From positions 124,001 through 188,000 of the forward strand of contig NZ_BSOA01000018.1 of the NCBI RefSeq assembly GCF_030160275.1: 64,000 nt of DNA, given 5' to 3'. The DNA comes from Dyella flagellata (lineage in GTDB: Bacteria; Pseudomonadota; Gammaproteobacteria; Xanthomonadales; Rhodanobacteraceae). This document shows, in pieces, positions 54,654-62,797 of this stretch (positions within the stretch are counted from its first letter, which is position 1; the number at the start of each line of letters is the position of its first letter). The notes below the pieces were generated by a model, which had not been told where the DNA came from, did no database searches, and worked only from the letters and a program-made list of their open reading frames with translations. A program made the translations under genes and the position numbers.

Positions 54654-55127
54654 TCAATGCGCCGGCTTGGCCATCCGTAGCAGATCAAGCTTGTACCCCG
54701 CTGCTTCATACAGCGCCCGCGCCCGCTCGTTGCCGGGAAATACCGCCAGCGTCACTAACTGGCAGTGGTGTTCGCGTGCCCAGTCTTCCGCATGCCCGAT
54801 CAGCGCCTTGCCTACGCCCTGGCCTTCGTGGCGAGGTACGACGGCCAGGTCGGAGATATGGCAATTGGTCCGGCCGGTGAAGTAGTCCTGGGTTTTCTGC
54901 AGATGGATGAAGCCCACGCGTTCGCCATCGTCGTTTTCGGCGACGAACACGTAACTGTTGGAGGGCTGGTCATCCAGGTGGCGGCTGAGGTCCTTGCGGA
55001 TGCCTTCGATGCATTCGTGCCGCTTGCGCCAGGCGGGCAGGGCGAAATCGACGAAACGGGGGATCAGGCCGAGGATGAAGTCATCGTCATCCTCGGCCAG
55101 ACGAATAAGAAAAGTGCTGTCGCTCAT
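54654..55127 (-). CDS. GNAT-family N-acetyltransferase
   Basis: This 157-residue protein has motif A in ISDLAVVPRHEGQGVGKALI and motif B in VTLAVFPGNERARALYEAAG + YKLD. It is a complete single-domain GNAT enzyme; the substrate is not evident. It starts at ATG 55127 and stands alone between the amine oxidase and the CocE-type hydrolase genes. Confidence 0.9.
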   Translation of the reverse strand: MSDSTFLIRLAEDDDDFILGLIPRFVDFALPAWRKRHECIEGIRKDLSRHLDDQPSNSYVFVAENDDGERVGFIHLQKTQDYFTGRTNCHISDLAVVPRHEGQGVGKALIGHAEDWAREHHCQLVTLAVFPGNERARALYEAAGYKLDLLRMAKPAH

Positions 55128-55265
55128 GCGTCGGCCGGTCGATAAGAACGGGTAAGCGCGGTTCTACACCCAACCGGGGCGCCGGTGGAAGACCCTGATG
55201 GCATGCGGAGCAGCTTTGTCAGCCCAGTCCGCTCCCCCTGAAGGGGAGCGGACGTCTCGTCATGC

Positions 55266-57227
55266 TCAATCGGGGATGACGGGCAGCGAGATATAACTGG
55301 CTTGCTCGGTCGAGTGATAGACCCGCTGCGTCGCCTTCTGATAATCCGCCGGCTGGGCAAAGAAAATATTCGGCACGAAAGTCTGCGGATTGCGGTCGTA
55401 CAGCGGGAACCAGCTCGATTGCACTTGCACCATCACGCGATGGCCGGGCAGGAACACATGGTTCGCAGTCGGCAGGTCGAAGCGATAGCTGAGCGGTTGG
55501 TTGGCGGCGAGCGGCTTGGGCTTGTCGTAGCCTTCACGGTAGCGGCCGCGGAAGATATCCATCGACACGGCCAGCTGATAGCCGCCCATTTCCGGCTGTT
55601 CGGCCACTTGATCGGGGTAGACGTCGATCAGTTTCACCACCCAGTCGCTGTCGGTGCCGCTGGTGGATGCCGCCAGATGCACTACCGGGGTGCCGGCAAT
55701 GGTCAGCGACTGGGTCAGCACGTCGGAGACATAGGTGAGCACGTCCGTGCGACCGGAGGCTTCGCGCTGGTCGTCAACCAGCCATTGCGGCCAGGTGAGA
55801 CCGTTGTCGTAGCCGACCGGCTGGATCGGGCGCGCGCGGAAGGGAACGGGATGGGCAGGGTCGGAGACGTATTCGTCGTACGCATTGCCGGCGCCCGGCG
55901 CGCTGAAGCCGAGCTTGTGGTCCGCCTGCAGGTAGAGCGGGCGGCTCTTCGCGTTGCAAGCCTCCTCGCAGGCAAGCGGCCAGTGTCCTAGGCGTTGCCA
56001 CTGGTTGCTGCCCGTCTGATAAGCGGTGACCGGAGCGATATCGGCCTTCGGTGCCCCATCTTTGAGGTACTGAGCCAGATAGGGGCGCAGGATGTGTTCG
56101 CGGAAATACTTGGCCGTATCGCTGCCGAAACGGATCTCGCCGAGCGAGCTGCCTTCGTCGATTTCCTGCCCGTGATGCCACGGGCCCATCACCAGCTTCA
56201 CCATGTCGCCATGCTTGTCTTTCGGCTTGATGGCGCGATAGACGGCGATGGCGCCGTAGATGTCCTCCTGGTCCCACAAGCTGTGCACCAGCATGGTGGG
56301 CACTTTCAGCGGTTGCGCGGCGAGCACTTTGTCCACCGCCTGGTCGCTCCAGAACGCATCGTAGGCCGGGTGCGCCGTCAGCTTGTTCCAAAAACCCAAC
56401 TGCTGCATGCCGTATTGCTTGCCCATCTCGCCGGCGGACACGTAATGCATGAACAGATCGTAGTCGTCGTGGAAGCTGCTCCACCATTTGTAGTAGTTGT
56501 CGCGGCTGCCCGACTGCTCGTAGATGTAGGCCATGTTCTGCTGGCGGAACGCGCCATGATGAAACCAGTCGTCGCCCATCCAGCCGTCCACCATCGGATT
56601 CATCGGCACCGCCACCTTCAGTGCCGGATGCGGATTCACCAGCGACATCAACGGTTCGAAGCCATCATAGGAAATGCCGATGGTGCCCACCTTGCCGTTG
56701 GATTCGGGCACGTTCTTCACCAGCCAGTCGATGGTGTCGTAGGTATCGGTGGCGTCATCGACCGGGGTGGGATTGAGCGGGCCGTGGATCGGCCGGTTCA
56801 TCACGTAATCGCCTTCGGAACCGTACTTGCCGCGGATGTCCTGGATCACGCGGATGTAGCCGTCTTCCACGATCACGTCGGTGGCGTTGTCGTAGCCTTG
56901 CAGCATCGGGCCAAGGTGGCCGCTCATGACGTGATGGGTAAGCGCCCTGGCGTCGTAAGGCGTGCGCGTGAGCACCATGCCGGCATGCTGCGCACCTTTG
57001 GGAATGAGGATCACCGTATTGAGCTTGACGCCGTCGCGCATCGGGATCTTCACGTCGCGCTCGACATAGTCGAAGCTTTCGCTGGCGGGCTTGAATTGGG
57101 CCGGCGTTTCGCTGGGATAGTTGGGGTATTGCTGTTTCGGCGTGTCGTCCATGGCGAATGCGGCGCTACTCAGGCTGAGCAGCAGGGCGAGCAGGGCGGA
57201 TTGGCCTCCGCGTACAGCGATCTTCAT
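55266..57227 (-). CDS. CocE/NonD-family X-Pro dipeptidyl-peptidase-like hydrolase (alpha-amino-acid ester hydrolase type)
   Basis: This exported protein of 653 residues has a signal peptide (ALLALLLSLSSAAFA), an alpha/beta-hydrolase with the serine elbow GTIGISYDGFEP, a cap region containing MVDGWMGDDWFHHGAFRQ and a C-terminal jelly-roll domain. The acidic WMGDDWF segment is typical of alpha-amino-acid ester hydrolases from Xanthomonas and Acetobacter, which also accept cephalosporin-type amides. ATG 57227 follows GGGGAG. The natural substrate may be amino-acid esters or small peptides. Confidence 0.88.
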   Translation of the reverse strand: MKIAVRGGQSALLALLLSLSSAAFAMDDTPKQQYPNYPSETPAQFKPASESFDYVERDVKIPMRDGVKLNTVILIPKGAQHAGMVLTRTPYDARALTHHVMSGHLGPMLQGYDNATDVIVEDGYIRVIQDIRGKYGSEGDYVMNRPIHGPLNPTPVDDATDTYDTIDWLVKNVPESNGKVGTIGISYDGFEPLMSLVNPHPALKVAVPMNPMVDGWMGDDWFHHGAFRQQNMAYIYEQSGSRDNYYKWWSSFHDDYDLFMHYVSAGEMGKQYGMQQLGFWNKLTAHPAYDAFWSDQAVDKVLAAQPLKVPTMLVHSLWDQEDIYGAIAVYRAIKPKDKHGDMVKLVMGPWHHGQEIDEGSSLGEIRFGSDTAKYFREHILRPYLAQYLKDGAPKADIAPVTAYQTGSNQWQRLGHWPLACEEACNAKSRPLYLQADHKLGFSAPGAGNAYDEYVSDPAHPVPFRARPIQPVGYDNGLTWPQWLVDDQREASGRTDVLTYVSDVLTQSLTIAGTPVVHLAASTSGTDSDWVVKLIDVYPDQVAEQPEMGGYQLAVSMDIFRGRYREGYDKPKPLAANQPLSYRFDLPTANHVFLPGHRVMVQVQSSWFPLYDRNPQTFVPNIFFAQPADYQKATQRVYHSTEQASYISLPVIPD

Positions 57228-57296
57228 GGTGACTCCCCTTTGGATGAGCCGGGGTAGCCTAGCGTTATTCGAGCAGCTGCGTGTCATCAAAAATGA

Positions 57297-57322
57297 AAAC
57301 GCCCGGAGGTCCGGGCGTTTTG
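57297..57322 (-). terminator. Intrinsic terminator after the acyl-CoA dehydrogenase gene
   Basis: AAAACGCCCGGA-GG-TCCGGGCGTTTT is a 12-bp stem with A and T runs on both sides, 18 bp after the dehydrogenase stop. It would work in both directions. Confidence 0.88.
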
Positions 57323-57339
57323 CGTATCGCTTCGCAGCG

Positions 57340-59115
57340 TTATGCGATTGCCGGTAGCGTATCGATGCCGGCCTCGATGGCCGCTTTGTGCATGTACGTG
57401 CGCGGCAGGATACGTGCGAAATAGAACGCCGCCGTATCCCGTTTCGCCTGCTTGAAGGCCGGTTGCTGTGAACTATGCTCCAGCGCTGCCACCGTGCGAG
57501 CCCAGAAATAGGCAAGCGTGATGTAGCCGCTGTAGTAGAGATAGTCGTTGGCCGCCGCACCCAGTTCTTCCGGATTGGACTGGACCCGCTGCGCCAGCTT
57601 CAGCGTCAGCTCGCCCCATTCCTTCGCCAGCGCGCCGAGCGGGCCGACGTAAGGCTGCAAGGTCTGATCCGCCGCATGCTGTTTGCAGAATGCACCGATC
57701 TCGCCAAGGAAATGCTGCAAGCCAACACCCTTCAGCTGCAGGATTTTGCGCCCGAGCAGGTCCGCGGCCTGGATGCCGGTGGTGCCTTCGTACAACGTAA
57801 TGATGCGTGCATCGCGTACGAACTGCTCCACGCCGTTCTCCACGATGAAGCCGTGTCCGCCGTAGACCTGCAATGCCTCCTTGGTGCATTCCTGCGCCAG
57901 CTCGGTGACCACGCCCTTGGCGATGGGAATCAGGAAGGCGAGCAGCTCGCTGGCTTTGTGTTGCTGTGTTTCGTCCGTGCCGCGCGCTTCGATGTCGGTC
58001 TGCAGGGCGGCATACAACAGCAGCATGCGCGAGCCTTCGACGAAGGCCCGCTGGGTCAGCAACATGCGTCGCACGTCCGGCTGCACCAGCAGGTTGTCGG
58101 CCGGCTTGTCTGGGTACTTCGCGCCGGAAAGAGCGCGCGATTGCAGGCGTTCGCGAGCATAGTTGAGGCTGTTCTGCCATGCGCGCTCGGACAGCGCGAG
58201 TCCCTGCACGCCCACCGCCAGGCGCGCGGCATTCATCATGGTGAACATGGCCGCGAGGCCCTTGTGCGGCTGGCCGATCAGGACGCCTTCGGCTTCGTCG
58301 AAATTCATCACGCAGGTAGCCGAACCGCGTATGCCCATCTTGTGTTCGATGGCGCCGGCGTACACGTTGTTGCGTTCGCCCGGCGAGCCGTCCGCGTTCA
58401 GCTTGAACTTCGACACGATGAACATGGAGATGCCGCGGCTGCCGGCCGGAGCATCGGGGAGACGCGCAAGCACCAGGTGGACGATGTTTTCGGCCAGGTC
58501 ATGGTCGCCTGCGCTGATGAAGATCTTGGTGCCGGTAAGCTTGTAGCTGCCATTGGCGCCGGGCTCGGCGCGCGTTTTCAGCAGGCCCAGGTCGGAACCG
58601 GCCTGGGGTTCGGTGAGGCACATAGTGCCGGTCCAGCGGCCGGCCACGATCGGCTTGAGATAGCTGTGCTTCTGCTCATCGGTGCCATGCAGTTCGAGCG
58701 CGTGGCAGGCGCCTTCGGACAGCAGCGGATACAGGCTCCACGACAGGTTGCCGGACTGGAACAGCTCGGTGGTGGCGGTACCCAGCACCGAGGGCAATGC
58801 CTGGCCGCCGAATGCCTCGGCCATGGTGAGCCCGGCCCAGCCGCCTTCGGCGAACTGCTTGAAGGCTTCCTTGAAACCCTTGGGCGTCGTGACGGTGCGG
58901 CTGGCCTTGTCGTAGTGGCAGCCTTCCTCGTCGCCCGGGCCATTGGTCGGCGCCAACACTTGCTCGCTCAGGCGGCCGGCCTCTTCCAATACCGCGTCGA
59001 GCAGGTCGCGCGTGTGGCCTTCGCCGCCTTGCAGACGAGTGAGTGCGGATTCCGCGCCCAGCACGTCGAAAAGTGCGAAGCGCTGATCATCGAGCGGGGC
59101 CTTGTAGTGCGTCAT
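57340..59115 (-). CDS. Acyl-CoA dehydrogenase (large, C-terminally extended type)
   Basis: This 591-residue flavoenzyme has an ACAD N-terminal domain (GWAGLTMAEAFGGQALP), FAD/substrate contacts (GTMCLTEPQAGSDLG, YKLTGTKIFISAGDHD), and the catalytic Glu in TLYEGTTGIQAADLLGRK. A C-terminal extension follows, as in DmdC/FadE5-like enzymes. It catalyses the first step of fatty-acyl-CoA or related beta-oxidation. ATG 59115 has AAGGA 8 bp upstream. A lipoprotein gene precedes it by 29 bp on the same strand. Confidence 0.93.
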   Translation of the reverse strand: MTHYKAPLDDQRFALFDVLGAESALTRLQGGEGHTRDLLDAVLEEAGRLSEQVLAPTNGPGDEEGCHYDKASRTVTTPKGFKEAFKQFAEGGWAGLTMAEAFGGQALPSVLGTATTELFQSGNLSWSLYPLLSEGACHALELHGTDEQKHSYLKPIVAGRWTGTMCLTEPQAGSDLGLLKTRAEPGANGSYKLTGTKIFISAGDHDLAENIVHLVLARLPDAPAGSRGISMFIVSKFKLNADGSPGERNNVYAGAIEHKMGIRGSATCVMNFDEAEGVLIGQPHKGLAAMFTMMNAARLAVGVQGLALSERAWQNSLNYARERLQSRALSGAKYPDKPADNLLVQPDVRRMLLTQRAFVEGSRMLLLYAALQTDIEARGTDETQQHKASELLAFLIPIAKGVVTELAQECTKEALQVYGGHGFIVENGVEQFVRDARIITLYEGTTGIQAADLLGRKILQLKGVGLQHFLGEIGAFCKQHAADQTLQPYVGPLGALAKEWGELTLKLAQRVQSNPEELGAAANDYLYYSGYITLAYFWARTVAALEHSSQQPAFKQAKRDTAAFYFARILPRTYMHKAAIEAGIDTLPAIA

Positions 59116-59144
59116 GGCTGCATCCTTCGTAAAGACTTGTGTCG

Positions 59145-59642
59145 TCAGCGGAAAGTGTTGGGCACGCCGGGAACCGGCGACAGGAAAGAGTTGCTGTTGA
59201 ACGGGAAATCGCGCGGATTCTTGTTGTCCGGGTGGTCTTCCAAGTTGGGCACGCAGTGCACCGAACCGGTCAGCACATAAGGCAGGGAGCCGGCGCTGCC
59301 CTTGCCGGCCACCGCCTGCAAGGCCTGGCTCATGGCCGGCGTCGGCAGCACTTCCACCTGCACCACGTCTCCGGCGAAGGAGGGGATCGTCAGGTCGAAC
59401 TTTGCATGCACACGCGCCGGGATGCCCTGGGCCACCTGCAAGCTGCCCTCGATCGACTGGTAATCCATGCCGGTGTAGCTGTTGTTCTGGATGCGCACGG
59501 AAAGCTGCCAGGCGCCATCGGGCAGTGCGCGCATCTGCTGGATGGTGATGGTGGGCGGGAACACGCTCTGCCGTTGCGGTCCGCAGGCCGTCAGCAGGGT
59601 TGCCAGCAGCAGGAGAGCCAGTCCGTGGAGCAGTCGTTTCAT
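59145..59642 (-). CDS. Lipoprotein with LEA/Why-like beta-sandwich
   Basis: This 165-residue protein has a lipoprotein signal with lipobox LLTAC (Cys20). The body (TITIQQMRALPDGAWQLSVR + IQNNSYTGMDYQSIEGSL) is a beta-rich fold similar to bacterial LEA-2 (WHy) lipoproteins. These bind the membrane through the lipidated Cys, which Lgt at 29842 would modify. It precedes the acyl-CoA dehydrogenase by 29 bp. The function is unknown. Confidence 0.8.
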   Translation of the reverse strand: MKRLLHGLALLLLATLLTACGPQRQSVFPPTITIQQMRALPDGAWQLSVRIQNNSYTGMDYQSIEGSLQVAQGIPARVHAKFDLTIPSFAGDVVQVEVLPTPAMSQALQAVAGKGSAGSLPYVLTGSVHCVPNLEDHPDNKNPRDFPFNSNSFLSPVPGVPNTFR

Positions 59643-59892
59643 GGAAGCACCTCAAACGATTGTTTGAATATAGCAGGGATTGGAAGGGGCGGGTGGGGCT
59701 CCGCGACACGCGAAGCGTTTGAAACAGAAAGGCTTATACCGAAAGAAGGTGGCCCAATGCATGGCCGCTCAGCTCATGTGCGATGTACTGCTTGCAGGGA
59801 AAGGGAGGCTTGCGTTGTCCTTGCGGTTCCCAACGCCATACGGAGCAGGCATCATTAGCGATTGCGTTTACTCTCATTCCACACGGTCATCC

Positions 59893-60372
59893 ATGTCCCG
59901 TCGCATCGTTTCTCGCCGCTCCCCCATCCACGGCAATGGCGTATTTGCCGTCGCCCCCATCCAGAAGGGTGAGGAAATCATCGAGTACAAAGGCACCCTG
60001 ATGACCCATGAGGACGCCGACGAGATGTACGGCGACGGTGGCGAAACAGGGCATACCTTCCTGTTCACGCTCAACGACGATTACATCCTCGACGCCAACC
60101 GCAAGGGCAACGTCGCGCGCTGGATCAACCATAGCTGCGCCCCCAACTGCGTGGCCTTCGTGATAGAAAACGAAAGCGGCAACCCGCGCAAGGACAAGGT
60201 GATCATCGAGGCCAAGCGCAACATCAAGGCGGGCGAAGAACTCACCTACGACTACGGCATCGTGCTGGAAGTGCCGCATACGGCACGCCTGAAGAAAAAG
60301 TGGATCTGCCTGTGCGGTTCGCCCAAGTGCACGGGCACGCTGCTCAAGCCCAAGCGCGCAAAGCAGGGCTAA
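59893..60372 (+). CDS. SET-domain protein (putative lysine methyltransferase)
   Basis: This 159-residue single SET domain has HGNGVFAVAPIQKGEEIIEY, the SAM/active-site motif RWINHSCAPNCVAF, GEELTYDYGIV and the post-SET zinc cysteines CLCGSPKCTGTL. The set is complete enough for a methyltransferase. SET proteins are rarer in bacteria than in eukaryotes; substrates in bacteria are mostly unknown. ATG 59893 is the start. It stands alone before a REPIN. Confidence 0.92.
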   Translation: MSRRIVSRRSPIHGNGVFAVAPIQKGEEIIEYKGTLMTHEDADEMYGDGGETGHTFLFTLNDDYILDANRKGNVARWINHSCAPNCVAFVIENESGNPRKDKVIIEAKRNIKAGEELTYDYGIVLEVPHTARLKKKWICLCGSPKCTGTLLKPKRAKQG

Positions 60373-60403
60373 CAGGACCACCTTGCGCGACGCCCCTCCG
60401 TAG

Positions 60404-60477
60404 CGGCGTAGGCTGGGATGACAATCCCAGCATTGCCACCTGTCCGAAAGCTGGGATTGTCATCCCAGCCTACGCCG
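60404..60477. repeat. REPIN copy 5 (intact reference copy)
   Basis: Two perfect 28-bp inverted arms (60404-60431 and 60450-60477), with the core GGCTGGGATGACAATCCCAGC, flank an 18-bp loop. Each arm is itself a small hairpin. This is the best copy of the repeat family in the window, and it follows the SET gene by 31 bp. Confidence 0.85.
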
Positions 60478-60618
60478 CCGATCGCCAGACGGGCTTTTAC
60501 GGCATTTGTATCCCACGCGATGGGCCGCGGCGTGCTACTTGTGCGCCCGTGAGGTCTTGCGCCTATACTCCGCCAAGCATCGGCACGGGGGCCGATGTGC
60601 GGACAGGGAAAGCTAGCC

Positions 60619-61143
60619 ATGGAAACAAATCCGTATGCCGCGCCGGGCGCGGTGGTCGATGACTCACGCGTATTCAAAGGCAATGATCTGGAGGCTCGCA
60701 AAGCGAGCCGGGGGCAACGCCTAGGTGCCGTCTTGCTCGATGGCCTGGGTTTCTGCATCTGCCTGCTGCCTTTCTTCATTGAGGGTTACACCGGCTACCT
60801 AGCCAGGGCTCATGGCCACCCCACGAAAGCTTCAACCTCCAGCATCTACGCTGCGACGGGTGGCGTGCTGGCGCTGGGGCTGCTGATCTTCAACCTGGTG
60901 CTCTTGCATCGCAGCGGCCAGACCGTTGGCAAACGAATGCTAGGTATCAAAATCGTGCGTACCGACGGCAATCCTGCGACCCTGCTGCGCATCATCTTCT
61001 TGCGTTGGTTTCCGATCGGTGTGCTGGGGCGAATTCCGCTGGTAGGGCCCCTGGTCGCGCTTGCCAATGTGCTCGTAATCTTCGGCAGCGAGAGGCGCTG
61101 TATCCATGATTACATCGCCGACACCATCGTCATCGTCGACTGA
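60619..61143 (+). CDS. RDD-family membrane protein (first)
   Basis: This 174-residue protein has an NPYAAP segment near the N-terminus and three to four hydrophobic segments. The RDD hallmarks are RGQRLGAVLLDGLGFCICLL and SGQTVGKRMLGIKIV. RDD proteins are inner-membrane proteins, some linked to ion or osmolyte transport. Its stop overlaps the next RDD gene start by one base (TGATG). It heads a membrane operon with a SpoIIM-like and a DUF4129 protein. Confidence 0.88.
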   Translation: METNPYAAPGAVVDDSRVFKGNDLEARKASRGQRLGAVLLDGLGFCICLLPFFIEGYTGYLARAHGHPTKASTSSIYAATGGVLALGLLIFNLVLLHRSGQTVGKRMLGIKIVRTDGNPATLLRIIFLRWFPIGVLGRIPLVGPLVALANVLVIFGSERRCIHDYIADTIVIVD

Positions 61144-61823
61144 TGCTGGACACGGTACGCGAGATCGAAACGCCTGAAGGCGTTAGCCTGCGTCTGCGAG
61201 CGGCCGGAGCGTTTGGTCGTGCGCAAGCCTGGCTGCTGGATACCTTGCTGCGCGCCGTGGTGTTCTTCGTGGGGCTGGGCATCTTTTCGATGCTTGGCCG
61301 TGGCGGCGTGGGCTTGGGCTTGTTGCTGCTGTTTGCACTCACGTGGGTCTACAACGTGGTATGCGAGGTATGGTTTCATGGCCAGACCATCGGCAAGCGC
61401 GTCTTGGGTTTGCGCGTGGTCAATGCCGACGCTACGCCGATCACCTTGCTCCCATCGGTGGTGCGCAATCTGCTGCGCGTGGTCGATGCGTTGCCCGGGA
61501 TCTATGGCGTTGGCCTGGTGGTGAGCATCATTGATCCTTCCGCGCGCCGCGTCGGCGACATCGTGGCAGGTACGCTGGTGATTCACGCCGATGAACTCCC
61601 TGCCGGCAGCAAGGTGCCGGTGGCCGCCCCGCAACCGCTGCCCTTGCCGCTGGATGCGGACGAACAGGCCGCGCTGATCGAATTCGCCGAACGTTCCCCC
61701 CAGCTTACGCCGCAGCGGCAGGAAGAGCTGGCCAACATTCTCCATCCGCTGACGGGGCGCGAAGGCAGTGCGGCGATCGCGCAGATTTCCGCCTACGCCA
61801 ATGGATTGCTGGGAAGAACATGA
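61143..61823 (+). CDS. RDD-family membrane protein (second)
   Basis: This 226-residue protein has an N-terminal RDD domain (GRAQAWLLDTLLRAVVFFVG, then HGQTIGKRVLGLRVV and DPSARRVGDIVAGTLV) and a C-terminal cytoplasmic tail of about 65 residues (LTPQRQEELANILHPLTG). RDD genes next to SpoIIM/DUF95 and DUF4129 genes form a widespread cluster that often includes a MoxR ATPase and a DUF58 protein. Its end overlaps the next gene by 4 bp (ATGA). Confidence 0.9.
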   Translation: MLDTVREIETPEGVSLRLRAAGAFGRAQAWLLDTLLRAVVFFVGLGIFSMLGRGGVGLGLLLLFALTWVYNVVCEVWFHGQTIGKRVLGLRVVNADATPITLLPSVVRNLLRVVDALPGIYGVGLVVSIIDPSARRVGDIVAGTLVIHADELPAGSKVPVAAPQPLPLPLDADEQAALIEFAERSPQLTPQRQEELANILHPLTGREGSAAIAQISAYANGLLGRT

Positions 61824-62797
61824 AGCAGGAGCAGTTCGTCGCCTTGCACGCCGAAGAATGGGACAAGTTGGGCACCTGGCTCGCGCAGCTCGACCGTCAG
61901 CCCAAGCTAGCCATGGGCGGTGAACATGCGTTGGATTTCCCCGTGGCGTATCGGCGCGTGTGCCATCACCTGTCCTTGGCGCGAGCGCGTGGCTATAGCC
62001 GCGAAGTGACCGATCGCCTGCAACAGATCGTGCAGATGGGGCACCGTCAGCTTTACCGCCCGCCGGCGCCGCGCTGGCATAAATTGGCGATGTTCCTGGT
62101 CGCAGACTTCCCTCGGCTGGTGCGGCAGCAGTGGCGCTACATGCTGGTGGCGCTGTTCTTGCTGTACGCGCCGGCGGTGGTGGCCTATGTGCTGATCCTG
62201 TGGAAGCCCGCGCTGGCGCATTCGCTGTTCACGACGCGACAACTGGCTGACTTCGACAAGATGTACGACCCCGCCAACAGTCACATCGGGCGCAGCAGCG
62301 GCACCGATTTGCAGATGTTCGGTTACTACATCATGAACAACGTCAGTATCGCGTTTCGCACCTTCGCATCGGGCTTGCTGTTTGGTGTGGGAGCCATCTA
62401 CGTGCTGGCGGCGAACGGCGTCGTTATCGGTGGCGTGGCGGGCCATCTGAATGCCATCGGCTATGGCGGGCCGTTCTGGCGCTTCGTAGTCGGGCATTCG
62501 GGTTTCGAACTCACCGCCATCGTGATTGCCGGCGGTGCCGGTTTGCAATTCGGTTTGAGTTTGCTGGCGCCCGGTCGCCTGCCGCGCGAGCTGGCGTTGC
62601 GCCGCGCGGCGTGGATAGGCGCGCGCCTGGCCATGGGAGCGTTCGCGATGCTCATCGCCGCAGCCTTCATCGAAGCATATTGGTCTTCGATCGCCTCGCT
62701 ACCGGATGTGGTTAAATTCGGCAGCGGAGCGTGCATCTGGTTGCTGGTATTGTGGTGGCTTATGCGCGGCGGAGCAGGGAGCAAGCATGCAGCTTGA
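61820..62797 (+). CDS. SpoIIM/DUF95-family membrane protein
   Basis: This 325-residue protein has a cytoplasmic N-terminal part of about 95 residues and then six hydrophobic segments. The DUF95 (stage II sporulation protein M) region includes YYIMNNVSIAFRTFASGLLFG, then GAIYVLAANGVVIGG and HSGFELTAIVIAGGAGL. The organism type does not sporulate; the family is general. It overlaps its neighbours at both ends (4 bp and 11 bp), which marks a coupled operon. Confidence 0.9.
   Translation: MKQEQFVALHAEEWDKLGTWLAQLDRQPKLAMGGEHALDFPVAYRRVCHHLSLARARGYSREVTDRLQQIVQMGHRQLYRPPAPRWHKLAMFLVADFPRLVRQQWRYMLVALFLLYAPAVVAYVLILWKPALAHSLFTTRQLADFDKMYDPANSHIGRSSGTDLQMFGYYIMNNVSIAFRTFASGLLFGVGAIYVLAANGVVIGGVAGHLNAIGYGGPFWRFVVGHSGFELTAIVIAGGAGLQFGLSLLAPGRLPRELALRRAAWIGARLAMGAFAMLIAAAFIEAYWSSIASLPDVVKFGSGACIWLLVLWWLMRGGAGSKHAA

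Noticed and set aside
31544-60477. Recurring GGCTGGGAT repeats as a CRISPR array
   Set aside because: The copies are dispersed, inverted pairs between genes, without regular spacers or cas genes.
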